DNA from: an uncultured Rikenellaceae bacterium
Lineage (GTDB): Bacteria; Bacteroidota; Bacteroidia; Bacteroidales; Rikenellaceae
Length of the DNA stretch: 47,643 nucleotides
Assembly (NCBI GenBank): GCA_947038405.1
Contig: CAMQVY010000016.1
Coordinates: 1 to 47,643 of the forward strand
Reading direction: 5' to 3'
The notes beneath the pieces are model-generated. The model was not told the DNA's origin. It searched no databases and saw nothing but the letters and a program-made list of their open reading frames with translations. Positions 1 through 9,749 of the stretch are shown piece after piece. How positions within the stretch are numbered: the stretch's first letter is position 1; each line of letters starts with the position of its first letter. A program made the position numbers and the translations under genes.

Positions 1-56
1 TGGTCGCACTCAACAATAAACTGAAGTACATAAAATGAAGTTTTCACTAAAGTTTC
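1..56 (+). repeat. Partial copy of the intergenic hairpin repeat at the window edge
   Basis: Bases 4-19 (TCGCACTCAACAATAA) match the 3' part of the repeat units at 45146-45186 and 45289-45329. The following GAAGTTTTCAC stretch (about 38-48) matches 45201-45211. The 5' hairpin half would lie outside the window. No gene is visible here. Confidence 0.6.
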
Positions 57-65
57 TCTCATAAA

Positions 66-96
66 GTTGTTTAGTAAAGTAAAATAACTATTTTTG
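66..96 (+). promoter_or_regulatory. Putative thiC promoter (Bacteroidetes type)
   Basis: A -7 element TATTTTTG lies at 89-96 and a -33 TTG at 67-69, separated by 19 bases, close to the Bacteroidetes consensus. The predicted start, about 102, would place the riboswitch at the very 5' end of the transcript. Confidence 0.5.
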
Positions 97-111
97 TCTC
101 TGTTATTAAAC

Positions 112-183
112 ATAAGGGGTGCTATTTTATGGCTGAGACTATACCCGTATAACCTGATTCGGATAATGCCGACGTAGGGAAAT
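112..183 (+). promoter_or_regulatory. TPP riboswitch (THI element)
   Basis: The conserved TPP aptamer blocks are readable in order: AGGGGTGC at about 115-122, GGCTGAGA at 131-138, ACCCGTAT, AACCTGAT at about 151-158, GGATAATGCCG at 161-171 and CGTAGGGAA ending near 181. This is the usual leader of thiamine biosynthesis genes and sits about 90 bases upstream of thiC. Binding of thiamine pyrophosphate would lower thiC expression. Confidence 0.95.
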
Positions 184-197
184 CGTGATACTATTTT

Positions 198-230
198 ATT
201 GTCATCATTAGTCGACAATCCTTTTGTTTA
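198..230 (+). terminator. Candidate riboswitch expression platform (weak intrinsic terminator)
   Basis: A 6-bp stem ATTGTC (198-203) / GACAAT (214-219) with a 10-base loop is followed by CCTTTTGTTT. It lies between the aptamer and the thiC start, so premature termination is the simplest expression mechanism. The stem is short, and translational control is equally possible. Confidence 0.35.
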
Positions 231-247
231 TACTATTAATAGTGTAA

Positions 248-2023
<1,776 letters not shown>

Positions 2024-2028
2024 TATAC

Positions 2029-2068
2029 TGTTCACTGCGATCACTGAGATTTGTGATCGCAGTGAACA
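2029..2068. terminator. 16-bp perfect hairpin between convergent thiC and a glycosyltransferase gene
   Basis: Arms 2029-2044 and 2053-2068 are perfectly complementary around an 8-base loop. The hairpin begins 6 bases after the thiC stop and contains the stop and last codons of the convergent gene, so it can serve both directions. Its right arm (GTGATCGCAGTGAACA) differs at only two of 16 positions from the 3' part of the repeat at 45146-45186, which suggests it derives from that repeat family. The trailing T-run is weak. Confidence 0.7.
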
Positions 2069-3363
2069 ATTATATCTTTATATAAATTAGCTCTAATTTC
2101 ATCAATTTGATGGTTTTTTGCTCCACAATTGAATCCTAATTCAGCATAGCGATGAATAAGTTCTGGATTGTTTATCAACTCAAAAACCCTGTCTAAAAGC
2201 TCTTTTTCATCACTAATAACAACTGCTGCATTGTGCTCTTTCAGATATTCAATAGCTCCTGATTTATCCCATCCAATAGCTAAGATACATCGCCCAGCCT
2301 CTAAATAATCTACAATCTTAGTCGAAAAAGATAATCTAGCACTATAACGTTCCGATAGTCTAAATGATTCAACATGAACTAATATATCTGCATCTCTCTG
2401 AATATCTTTTATTTCACTACTAGGTAATCCCCCACAAAAATAGGAAGTACCATTGACATCCAACCTTTTCATAATTGAATTTGAAATAGGGGTCATGGAA
2501 TATATAAATAATTGTGCTTTTACACCATCTTTATTTACTCTAATAAGTGAATCAGCTAGACTAGCCAAAGACTCCCAACGTCCAGAACCCAAATTACCTG
2601 TATACACTATTTTTAACGGTGTATTAAGATGCTCTTTTTTGTGTGAAAAATCGGCAAAAGCTCCACCCTTAAATAGTAATTTACACTTATTACCAAATAT
2701 ATCATTATACTCAATCTTCTGCCTCTCTGTTATGGTATATAATATTTTACAATTATCAATTACTCTCTTCACATACCCTCTTTTTATAGATCTATCAATC
2801 CAAAATAGTGGTGACAATGAGAATTGTTTATACGTGTAATTGTCATCTGATATATATCCAATCATAGGTTTATTTGTAATTTTCTTTGCATGTATCCCTA
2901 TTTCATTTACATATGAAGAGTAAAAAATTGGCTGGAAAATAATATCTGGAGCAAAGTCTGTAATGAATAGATCTAACTCTCTGGATCTCCATTTAGCTCT
3001 TGACCAGACAAAATCACGCGCCCAAAATAAAATTTGCCAACGCAATTTTTTCGCAATATTTAAAACGTTTCGCTCCTTTACTGAGAGTCTATCTAAATCG
3101 TTAAAACCATTTTGGCTCACTTGGGAAACCTCTACTCCTGATGAAACCTCACTATTAAAAATCGACTTAATAATATTTTTTAATGTTATCTGAAAGAAAT
3201 ATTTACAAACCACAGTATTAGGAGCACCACTCTCACAATAAATATTTGCTATTTCATAACAATCTTCTCCACCAAAAATATTAGAAAAACTACTCCCAAA
3301 ACTATTATTATCATCCCACGGATTTAATGAGACAATTAATATTTTAATCTTTTTTCTTTTCAT
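2041..3363 (-). CDS. GT-B type glycosyltransferase of the glycan cluster
   Basis: The 440-residue protein has the two-domain layout of GT-B (GT4/GT1-like) transferases. The C-terminal half contains a group-1 pattern: PLKIVYTGNLGSGRW near residue 250, then ADILVHVE and FSTKIVDYLEAGRCILA, which correspond to the nucleotide-sugar binding region. It probably adds one sugar to a lipid-linked repeat unit at the inner membrane; donor and acceptor cannot be read. The start codon overlaps the stop of the upstream GT2 gene (ATGA), implying translational coupling. Its last codons lie inside the hairpin shared with thiC, so the C-terminus HCDHKSQ may be an acquired extension. Family placement below the fold level is uncertain. 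Confidence 0.75.
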   Translation of the reverse strand: MKRKKIKILIVSLNPWDDNNSFGSSFSNIFGGEDCYEIANIYCESGAPNTVVCKYFFQITLKNIIKSIFNSEVSSGVEVSQVSQNGFNDLDRLSVKERNVLNIAKKLRWQILFWARDFVWSRAKWRSRELDLFITDFAPDIIFQPIFYSSYVNEIGIHAKKITNKPMIGYISDDNYTYKQFSLSPLFWIDRSIKRGYVKRVIDNCKILYTITERQKIEYNDIFGNKCKLLFKGGAFADFSHKKEHLNTPLKIVYTGNLGSGRWESLASLADSLIRVNKDGVKAQLFIYSMTPISNSIMKRLDVNGTSYFCGGLPSSEIKDIQRDADILVHVESFRLSERYSARLSFSTKIVDYLEAGRCILAIGWDKSGAIEYLKEHNAAVVISDEKELLDRVFELINNPELIHRYAELGFNCGAKNHQIDEIRANLYKDIIVHCDHKSQ

Positions 3364-4373
3364 TTGTATATATATCCTTTAGTTTTCAAATGCACGTAGA
3401 CTCCTAATACCCAACTTGTTAATACGACTCCAAAAAATTTATATAGAAATGATATTTTTTGTGATTTATGATTATTACTATATTGGAGGAGATCTTCACA
3501 TTCAATCATCTTACTGAAAAATTTAGCTCTAATTTTAGGATTCACACTTGCTAATAACCCAATTAACACTCCAAATTGATATGCTAAATAGCCTAAATAT
3601 AGCTCCTTTTCCTCTATGTTCATATCTGAATTTATAAAATAGACTCTCCATTTTTTTATAACATATAGTAAATTTTCATAATTCAACTCATTCAATAATG
3701 ATGTTGTTGACCCTAAACGCCCCTGTCTATAGATGTAAAAAGGACGATTGTAAACTACAACTCTCTCGGCACACATGAAAATGTGAAAATTCCAATCAAT
3801 ATCCTCTGCTGATACCAACCCTCGCTCAAATTCAATTTTATTCCTAATTATTAAATCTCGTTTAATCACTTTACTCCACGCACTAACCTCAAATTGTCCA
3901 TTTTTAATTAAATAAGATAATACCTCACCTTTAGATTTAGAGTTAATTGTCGCCACATCAACACATCCAGGAGGTAGTATCTCTGTACCATTACTATATT
4001 GTAATATTTTACTAAAACATATAACATCACCATTAGTATCATTAATTAATTTAATAATATTTGACAAATGGTACTCACCTCGCCAATAGTCATCACTATC
4101 AACATACGTAATGTATTCTCCCGAAGAGGCTAAAGTACCATCATTCCTTGCCGAAGATACACCCTCATTATTTTTATGGATGACTAATACCCTACTATCC
4201 TTAGATGAGTATTCATCGCATATGTGAACAGAATTATCTGTTGAACCATCATCTACAAGAATAACCTCAATACTCTTATATGTTTGATTCAATACACTAT
4301 CTAAACACTCTGATAGATAGTGTTCAACATTATATACTGGAATTATTATACTAACTAAAGGGGAATATCCCAT
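3360..4373 (-). CDS. Family 2 glycosyltransferase (GT-A fold)
   Basis: The N-terminus is a textbook GT2 domain: VSIIIPVYN at residues 7-15, DDGSTD at 41-46, and the DXD-type metal/nucleotide site DSDD at 92-95. The remaining roughly 200 residues form a helical C-terminal region typical of membrane-associated capsular or O-antigen transferases. It transfers a sugar from a nucleotide donor to a growing lipid-linked glycan. It is part of the minus-strand glycan operon: an 86-base gap separates it from the gene upstream, and it overlaps the gene downstream by 4 bases. Donor sugar is not predictable. Confidence 0.88.
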   Translation of the reverse strand: MGYSPLVSIIIPVYNVEHYLSECLDSVLNQTYKSIEVILVDDGSTDNSVHICDEYSSKDSRVLVIHKNNEGVSSARNDGTLASSGEYITYVDSDDYWRGEYHLSNIIKLINDTNGDVICFSKILQYSNGTEILPPGCVDVATINSKSKGEVLSYLIKNGQFEVSAWSKVIKRDLIIRNKIEFERGLVSAEDIDWNFHIFMCAERVVVYNRPFYIYRQGRLGSTTSLLNELNYENLLYVIKKWRVYFINSDMNIEEKELYLGYLAYQFGVLIGLLASVNPKIRAKFFSKMIECEDLLQYSNNHKSQKISFLYKFFGVVLTSWVLGVYVHLKTKGYIYK

Positions 4374-4404
4374 AATCTATTAACCTATTTTATTCAATTT
4401 ATTA

Positions 4405-4431
4405 TTATTTCATTCTGTATGAATGAAATAA
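4405..4431. other. 11-bp AT-rich hairpin inside the glycan operon
   Basis: Arms 4405-4415 and 4421-4431 pair perfectly around a 5-base loop, in the 86-base gap between two transferase genes. No T-run follows on the minus strand. It could be an mRNA-stability or processing element rather than a terminator. Confidence 0.4.
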
Positions 4432-4459
4432 TTCTGACAAAATGACGTAAACACATATA

Positions 4460-5404
4460 TTATAGCTTACCTAAAAATGGGAAATACCTATATATTACTC
4501 CCTCAACCCTAGATAAAAAATTTATAATCGCCGATGGATACATCTTCCGCTCAAATTTATGATTAAACAGCATATCCTCAACAACATATTTAGGGTGTTT
4601 TAATGGAAAGTCAATCTCATATCTCTTTTTGTAGAATAAACTCCGCACACGACGTGGTAATAAATGTAGAGCCTCAACTGCATGGGTCGTCTCCAAACCT
4701 AAACCAACATTACTAATCATGTTCTTTGACGGAACTATATTGTACATAGAGTTCGTATATTGGAAAGATTCAAGAATGGTCTCAAAATATGCTACTCCAG
4801 TTTTAGAGTGCCATTTCCAAACTCGACTATTTAATTTCTTATACTTTAATCTTAAATTATCCATCGTATATGTATCTTCTAAAAAATCGTAGAACTCCTC
4901 ATGCCTCTCCATCGTCCTCCGCCAAGTGGCCCAACCCCATGTTGCACCATATCTTGAGAACATATAGTCTGTAGGGGCAGATGAATAGTCAACATTATTC
5001 ATCCCACAAATTAAATTTACTCTAGTATCATCTTTATACCTCTCGAGTAAATCAACACAAAAAGGGAAGAAACTCTGTGAAGGTACAACATCATCCTCAA
5101 GAATTATCCCCCGATCTACATGCTCAAACATCCACCGATGTGAGATGAATCCAGAGGGATCACACCCAATATTTTTACCCTGATACATCTTGTGAACTTC
5201 ACACTCCCAATCAATATCATCAACAATATCTCGACACCGTTGAATATTTATAATATCACTAGAAATACCCTTGCGCGCACCATCTTGATATAAAAATAAT
5301 CTACTCGGTCTAGCTTCTCGTATCTGCTCAAATACAAGTTTGAGTGACTCCTCCCTTACAAAGAAAATAAGAAGTACTGATATATCTATTTTTGATTTTT
5401 TCAT
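4460..5404 (-). CDS. Glycosyltransferase-like protein (GNT-I / HlpA-like)
   Basis: This 314-residue protein resembles the GT-A proteins often labelled glycosyltransferase family 2 or hemolytic protein HlpA in surface-glycan clusters. Visible hallmarks are an N-terminal beta strand ISVLLIFFVRE, GKNIGCDPSG near 77-85, the acidic metal-binding triad ILEDDVVPS with EDD at 103-105, and the WGWATWRR block at 156-163, which is strongly conserved in this group. The likely role is sugar transfer during synthesis of an extracellular or O-antigen-like glycan. It lies between the EpsG gene (28 bases upstream) and the GT2 gene. The HlpA label is historical; no haemolytic function is implied. Confidence 0.75.
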   Translation of the reverse strand: MKKSKIDISVLLIFFVREESLKLVFEQIREARPSRLFLYQDGARKGISSDIINIQRCRDIVDDIDWECEVHKMYQGKNIGCDPSGFISHRWMFEHVDRGIILEDDVVPSQSFFPFCVDLLERYKDDTRVNLICGMNNVDYSSAPTDYMFSRYGATWGWATWRRTMERHEEFYDFLEDTYTMDNLRLKYKKLNSRVWKWHSKTGVAYFETILESFQYTNSMYNIVPSKNMISNVGLGLETTHAVEALHLLPRRVRSLFYKKRYEIDFPLKHPKYVVEDMLFNHKFERKMYPSAIINFLSRVEGVIYRYFPFLGKL

Positions 5405-5432
5405 ATATTATAAATAATTAAACCATTTTCAA

Positions 5433-6527
5433 TTACGCTGTTTGCCATACAAATTTATACTCTTCATCAGCGATTATAATATACACCAAAAGAAAAATAA
5501 TACACAAAATATATAATATTAATCGTATAATATAACTTTTTGATGAGTAGTTCAATAAAGAGGGTAATAGAAGCAGCATGAAGATTGAAAAGTACTGAAC
5601 AACCCTCATAAAAGATGGATCAACCCATGTCAGGGGTGCGAAAATTAAGGCTAACGATAATGCATTATAACTAAACCCCGAGTTGGGAACATGTTCTCTT
5701 ATTTCTCTGTAAAATAATAGACTGGAAATCACAAACAAAATAAAAAATAATGAAAATCCTCTCGCCCCACCTGTCTTAAAATCATTCTGTACATAAGCCA
5801 AATATACATTCAAGTCCAAAGAAGAAACAAGAGTAAGAGCAATAGAATGAGCATAGATAACTAGTATGGGAAATGCGACAAGTGACACTACAAGGTTTAA
5901 ACGAGGTAATTTCACATTCCCTATAAAATAAAAAGGAATGAATACCAATGATGAAAAATGTATCGTTACAGCGGGAAGCATTAATAGTATAAATTTTAAT
6001 AATTTTCTATCTTTTATATATTGAAAACCCAATAGGGTAAATGCAACCGCAATAGCTTGACGAGTACCAGTAATTGAGAAGAAATCATAAAATAACGCCT
6101 GGTATAATATTACAATAATTAATATATCCTTTATTTTAGATGTATTTCGATAGATAAAATCACCAAAGGCTGCGAAGAAAATTAATGCTACAAATAATAG
6201 ATATAAAGTATATTGACTAAATATAATTTGAGTAATCTTAACAAATAACGGATAACCAGGGTCTTTACCAGAACCATCTATATATACATCTGAAAAACCT
6301 TGAAATATATCACTCCACAGTACATATTTAATCTGTTCAAACTGCATAAAGTAAGATATAGTGTCATCCCCAGTAGAGTAACTACGTAAGCCAGATTGCA
6401 ATATAAGTAACACGCTCACAATAATTACATACTCTTTACGAACTTTTGAACTATTATAATCGGGTCTTATACGGTATAGTAAATATATAATTAGGGCTAA
6501 AAAAATAACACTTAGCTGTACAAACAT
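5433..6527 (-). CDS. EpsG-family membrane polymerase (Wzy-like)
   Basis: The 364-residue protein is almost entirely hydrophobic, with about 9-11 predicted transmembrane segments. It has the EpsG family signature after the second helix (RSYSTGDDTISY, residues about 48-59, matching the R-x3-GxD-x3-Y pattern). EpsG proteins are Wzy-like and polymerise lipid-linked repeat units in the periplasmic leaflet. Its presence in the middle of four glycosyltransferase genes supports that role. No Wzx flippase, Wzz regulator or initiating sugar-phosphate transferase lies in the cluster, so these must be supplied elsewhere. Confidence 0.85.
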   Translation of the reverse strand: MFVQLSVIFLALIIYLLYRIRPDYNSSKVRKEYVIIVSVLLILQSGLRSYSTGDDTISYFMQFEQIKYVLWSDIFQGFSDVYIDGSGKDPGYPLFVKITQIIFSQYTLYLLFVALIFFAAFGDFIYRNTSKIKDILIIVILYQALFYDFFSITGTRQAIAVAFTLLGFQYIKDRKLLKFILLMLPAVTIHFSSLVFIPFYFIGNVKLPRLNLVVSLVAFPILVIYAHSIALTLVSSLDLNVYLAYVQNDFKTGGARGFSLFFILFVISSLLFYREIREHVPNSGFSYNALSLALIFAPLTWVDPSFMRVVQYFSIFMLLLLPSLLNYSSKSYIIRLILYILCIIFLLVYIIIADEEYKFVWQTA

Positions 6528-6584
6528 TATCTATAATTCATTAATATTATATCCTAAAATAATTACAAAAAAACATTTCGCATC

Positions 6585-7805
6585 TTATAGAGAGGGAGTG
6601 TCATCTCTTAATAAATTATAAAAATCTAAATGTTCAATCAACAACTTATCACTCCTGAATTTTTGAGAAAATTCAACACATTTACTAGAATAATATTTTT
6701 TCCCTTTTCTGCGTATTGTTGCTATATGACTAACGTACTCATCAACCCTATTGCCCTCTACCAAGTAACCACACCCCTCGCCTAACAACTCACTATTCGC
6801 AGTTGCATTATTAACAATAATTGGCGTTCCACAAGATAGTGCCTCAACACTAACCTTTCCAAAAGACTCCTGAATAGATGGATTCACAAATAAATCGGCA
6901 ATAGAGTAAAACTCAGCCAACATATCAACGTCAACGACCTCTCCAATCATTAATATATTTGAGGGCAAATCTCTATTACCCTCATAACATCCAACCAATA
7001 CAATCTTATAGTTAGGATAAATATTTGCAATCTCAATAAAAACAGATAACCCTTTATCTTCTGACCACATCTGTGCAACACCTAAAATAATAAAATCACC
7101 ACCACTAAAACCACACTTCATACGTGACATAAAATTATTACGAGGATAAAAAACATCTAAATCAATCCAATTATATACTCTTTTGATAATTTTAGAATCT
7201 TTTAAAATAGAGCCTTTAACCTCTCTTGTTATCCAATCCGAAACTCCGATAACACCAACACGCCTTATGTTACGGAATAAAGTCTGTTTGTCTCTAAACT
7301 TTTTACGGCTAAAATCAAAGAATAAACTACGATTATAATCCTTTATACCAATACAATCATGGCACCCTTCCGACTGCCAACGAAAACAATTATAATTAAT
7401 ATAGTGACAACAATGACCAGTATAGAACCAACAATCATGTAGTGTTACTACGGTTGAAATATCTCTCCTTGCAATATATCGAAGTAATAAAGGAAGATTT
7501 ATATAGTTACTATGCAGATTGTGAAGGTGAATTATATCTGGATCTATTTTTTTTAATTTTCTAATAAATAGAAGTGTTGATAGGTAGGAGAAGTATCCCT
7601 GAAGTCCAACGAGACGAGAAAATAACGCATGAAGTTTATGATCTATAAAATGCCCTATTCTAATTGAATTTTTAACCCCAAGGTATTTATTAGGAGTAGC
7701 AACATAGGAATCAACTCCTTGTGAAAGCAAAAAATTATGAAGTTCCTTTATAATACGCCCCGTACTGCCGTATTCGTACACAGCATTGACTTGCAATACT
7801 CTCAT
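6585..7805 (-). CDS. Family 4 glycosyltransferase (GT-B)
   Basis: First gene of the glycan operon. The N-terminus MRVLQVNAVYEYGSTGRI is the usual GT4 start, with a glycine-rich acceptor-side loop. Residues DPDIIHLHNLHS and VVTLHDCWFYTGHC are typical of the WcaC/WcaK-like GT4 group. The C-terminal donor domain shows GVAQMWSEDKGL and the EX7E signature in ESFGKVSVEAL. It probably adds the second or later sugar of the repeat unit. A promoter can be drawn about 40 bases upstream (7845-7874). The start is fixed by that distance and by the family's N-terminus. Confidence 0.88.
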   Translation of the reverse strand: MRVLQVNAVYEYGSTGRIIKELHNFLLSQGVDSYVATPNKYLGVKNSIRIGHFIDHKLHALFSRLVGLQGYFSYLSTLLFIRKLKKIDPDIIHLHNLHSNYINLPLLLRYIARRDISTVVTLHDCWFYTGHCCHYINYNCFRWQSEGCHDCIGIKDYNRSLFFDFSRKKFRDKQTLFRNIRRVGVIGVSDWITREVKGSILKDSKIIKRVYNWIDLDVFYPRNNFMSRMKCGFSGGDFIILGVAQMWSEDKGLSVFIEIANIYPNYKIVLVGCYEGNRDLPSNILMIGEVVDVDMLAEFYSIADLFVNPSIQESFGKVSVEALSCGTPIIVNNATANSELLGEGCGYLVEGNRVDEYVSHIATIRRKGKKYYSSKCVEFSQKFRSDKLLIEHLDFYNLLRDDTPSL

Positions 7806-7844
7806 ATCAATGATATATAAGTTTTAAATAACAAACATTAAATA

Positions 7845-7874
7845 CAAATATACAATTTTACAGACTATTACCAA
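7845..7874 (-). promoter_or_regulatory. Putative promoter of the surface-glycan operon
   Basis: Read on the minus strand, TATATTTG (7845-7852) preceded by TTG (7872-7874) with 19 bases between them fits the Bacteroidetes consensus. The first gene starts 40 bases downstream. The element lies between the DivIC-side terminator and the operon. Confidence 0.5.
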
Positions 7875-7946
7875 CACAAATAAGACTAAATACGATATTT
7901 TATTACTAAGAAAGATAACCCTGGATTATTAAAATAACTTTTAAAT

Positions 7947-7996
7947 AATTAAAGCGTCACAGAGAGTTCCTACAAACTTTCTGCGACGCTTTAATT
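7947..7996 (-). terminator. Terminator of the hpt-queE-divIC-like operon
   Basis: Twelve-base arms 7947-7958 and 7985-7996 pair perfectly, with a partly paired inner stem. It begins 35 bases beyond the stop codon of the septum protein gene and separates that operon from the glycan operon. The U-tract after the stem is only moderate. Confidence 0.7.
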
Positions 7997-8030
7997 TTAT
8001 AATACGCAAGAGGTCAACCTCCCTCGTTAA

Positions 8031-8312
8031 TTACTCTTGTATGATATATATAATTTCACCTTTTTTTCTCATAAAACAATTTTCTCGACCATAACGCTCT
8101 AAAAAATCATCATCCTTCAAATTGTTCATAATAGCACTATCTTCAGCAATTCGATCTAAATAATAACTCTTTTGAGCTTTTAATTTAGAAATTTCACTAT
8201 TTAGCTGTATCTTATCCAAGATACTACTACTATCAAGAAAAGTAATAAGTACCACAAATACAACTAAAGTTATAATCCATAACTTATTTTTATTGAAAAT
8301 AGTGTGTTCCAT
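8031..8312 (-). CDS. FtsB/DivIC-type septum formation initiator
   Basis: Small bitopic cell-division protein of 93 residues. It has a short cytoplasmic N-terminus, one transmembrane helix (about residues 12-26, LWIITLVVFVVLITFL) and a periplasmic coiled coil (about 35-65). The conserved end is DDFLERYGRENCFMRKKGEIIYII, the signature of the Bacteroidetes septum formation initiator family. In other bacteria FtsB/DivIC binds FtsL and FtsQ/DivIB in the divisome and activates septal peptidoglycan synthesis. It lies 4 bases after queE, so it is cotranscribed with hpt and queE. Confidence 0.88.
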   Translation of the reverse strand: MEHTIFNKNKLWIITLVVFVVLITFLDSSSILDKIQLNSEISKLKAQKSYYLDRIAEDSAIMNNLKDDDFLERYGRENCFMRKKGEIIYIIQE

Positions 8313-8316
8313 AAAA

Positions 8317-8940
8317 TTAAGGAATATTCATAAATTTATGTGATTGAATAGATATATTCCATCTAGGATTACTCTTTACATACTCAACAATAGAGGGCAT
8401 AATATTGTCAAATTGACTCCACTCTGGTTGTAAATACAACATACATCGCTTTGACACCTTAGCAGCATTCTCCTCTGCCCAAGCAAAATCAGCCTCAGAT
8501 GTTACTATAACTTTCAACTCATGTGCAAGTGGAAAGATCTCCTTCACTGGAGGTAACTGCCTCTTAGGTGATAAGCATATCCAATCGAACCGACCGCTTA
8601 ACGCATGAGAACCCGAAGTTTCAAGAAATATATCAAGCCCACTATTATGCAGTTCCGATGTCAAATAATCTAACGGGTAAAGCAATGGCTCACCTCCCGT
8701 TATCACAATTGCTTGTGCTGGATATGACTTTGCACGCTCAATAACTGCGTCAACATCTACCGGCGGATGTAACTTAGAATTCCAAGTAAACTTTGCATCA
8801 CACCAATGACAACCAACATCACAGCCACCCAAACGGATAAAATATGCAGGTTTCCCCGTGTGAAATCCCTCTCCTTGTACTGTATAAAAATCCTCTACTA
8901 GAGGTAATTTTTTACCATTCTCAAAATCTATACCACTCAT
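8317..8940 (-). CDS. queE: 7-carboxy-7-deazaguanine synthase QueE
   Basis: QueE is a radical-SAM enzyme that contracts 6-carboxytetrahydropterin to 7-carboxy-7-deazaguanine, on the route to preQ0 and queuosine in tRNA. The N-terminal FYTVQGEGFHTGKPA block and the unusual 4Fe-4S motif CX3CX2C (CDVGCHWC; Cys40, Cys44, Cys47) identify it. TGGEPLL in the middle is the SAM-contact GGE motif. Length (207) is normal. Its ATG shares one base with the hpt stop (TAATG) and the next gene follows after 4 bases, so translation is coupled. The other queuosine genes are not in this window. Confidence 0.95.
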   Translation of the reverse strand: MSGIDFENGKKLPLVEDFYTVQGEGFHTGKPAYFIRLGGCDVGCHWCDAKFTWNSKLHPPVDVDAVIERAKSYPAQAIVITGGEPLLYPLDYLTSELHNSGLDIFLETSGSHALSGRFDWICLSPKRQLPPVKEIFPLAHELKVIVTSEADFAWAEENAAKVSKRCMLYLQPEWSQFDNIMPSIVEYVKSNPRWNISIQSHKFMNIP

Positions 8941-9479
8941 TACTCTACGATCTTATAAATATCTTTTAGATTCCTGCCCAATTGATCGTAATCAAGACCA
9001 TAGCCAACGATAAAATCGTCTGGAATTGACATACATATATATTTAATTAAAATATCTTTTTTATACACATTAGGCTTAAATAGTAGAGTTGCAACCTCAA
9101 TCGTTGCAGGGTTATACTGTTCTAGCGTATTCAATAATGCACTAATACTTGTTCCTGTATCAACAATATCCTCAACAACAATAACATTACGACCCTCAAT
9201 ACCTGCTGATAATCCGATAAGCTCTCTTACACACCCTGAACTCTTTGTGTCAACGTACGATGATAACTTGACAAAAGATATCTCACACTCCAGGTCAACA
9301 CTCTTCATTAAATCGGCCATAAACATAAACGAACCATTCAAAACACATAAAAATAGTGGTCGTTCTATACCTTGATAATCTTGATTAACCTTTATGGCTA
9401 ATTTTTTAATTGATTCTTGTATGTCATCAGATGAGATGTACTTATTAAATATCTTATCTTTCAATACTACTTGTTCCAT
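8940..9479 (-). CDS. hpt: Hypoxanthine phosphoribosyltransferase
   Basis: Salvage enzyme converting hypoxanthine or guanine plus PRPP to IMP or GMP in the cytosol. The PRPP-binding loop VVEDIVDTGTS (residues 101-111; E103, D104, D107, T108, G109, T110) is clear, as are the ISFVKLSSY flexible-loop region and the C-terminal DDFIVGYGLDYD block. At 179 residues it is a standard-size bacterial Hpt. It is the first gene of a three-gene minus-strand operon and shares an intergenic region with the divergent purine gene purE. Confidence 0.95.
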   Translation of the reverse strand: MEQVVLKDKIFNKYISSDDIQESIKKLAIKVNQDYQGIERPLFLCVLNGSFMFMADLMKSVDLECEISFVKLSSYVDTKSSGCVRELIGLSAGIEGRNVIVVEDIVDTGTSISALLNTLEQYNPATIEVATLLFKPNVYKKDILIKYICMSIPDDFIVGYGLDYDQLGRNLKDIYKIVE

Positions 9480-9525
9480 ATTAAATATACGCTATTTTAG
9501 TCTAACAATTAAATATATACGTCGC

Positions 9526-9557
9526 CAAAGATACAATAAAAACCATTGAAATACCAA
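9526..9557 (-). promoter_or_regulatory. Putative hpt promoter
   Basis: On the minus strand a -7 element TATCTTTG (9526-9533) is preceded after 21 bases by TTG (9555-9557). It lies about 47 bases upstream of the hpt start. Confidence 0.45.
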
Positions 9558-9660
9558 TGCAATAGACAACTAAAAACGATACAATACCCTTAACTTTAAA
9601 TTAGTCAATGAAATGTTCTCTGAAAAGTTAGTTTTTCTTACCTCTAGTTGACATAATTTA

Positions 9661-9691
9661 TTTGAGAAAACAAGTTAAATTAGTACTTTTG
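9661..9691 (+). promoter_or_regulatory. purE promoter (consensus Bacteroidetes type)
   Basis: TTTG (9661-9664), 19 bases, then TACTTTTG (9684-9691) is an exact match to the TTTG-N19-21-TAnnTTTG consensus. It leaves a leader of about 50 bases before the purE start. Confidence 0.7.
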
Positions 9692-9749
9692 TAGAATAGC
9701 ATAATATTTGCATAGATATAATAAAAACAATTAAATTTTAGGTTACATT

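Noticed and set aside
2453-2839. 128-codon open frame antisense to the first glycosyltransferase
   Set aside because: Shadow of a well-supported gene on the other strand; no start signal or family resemblance.
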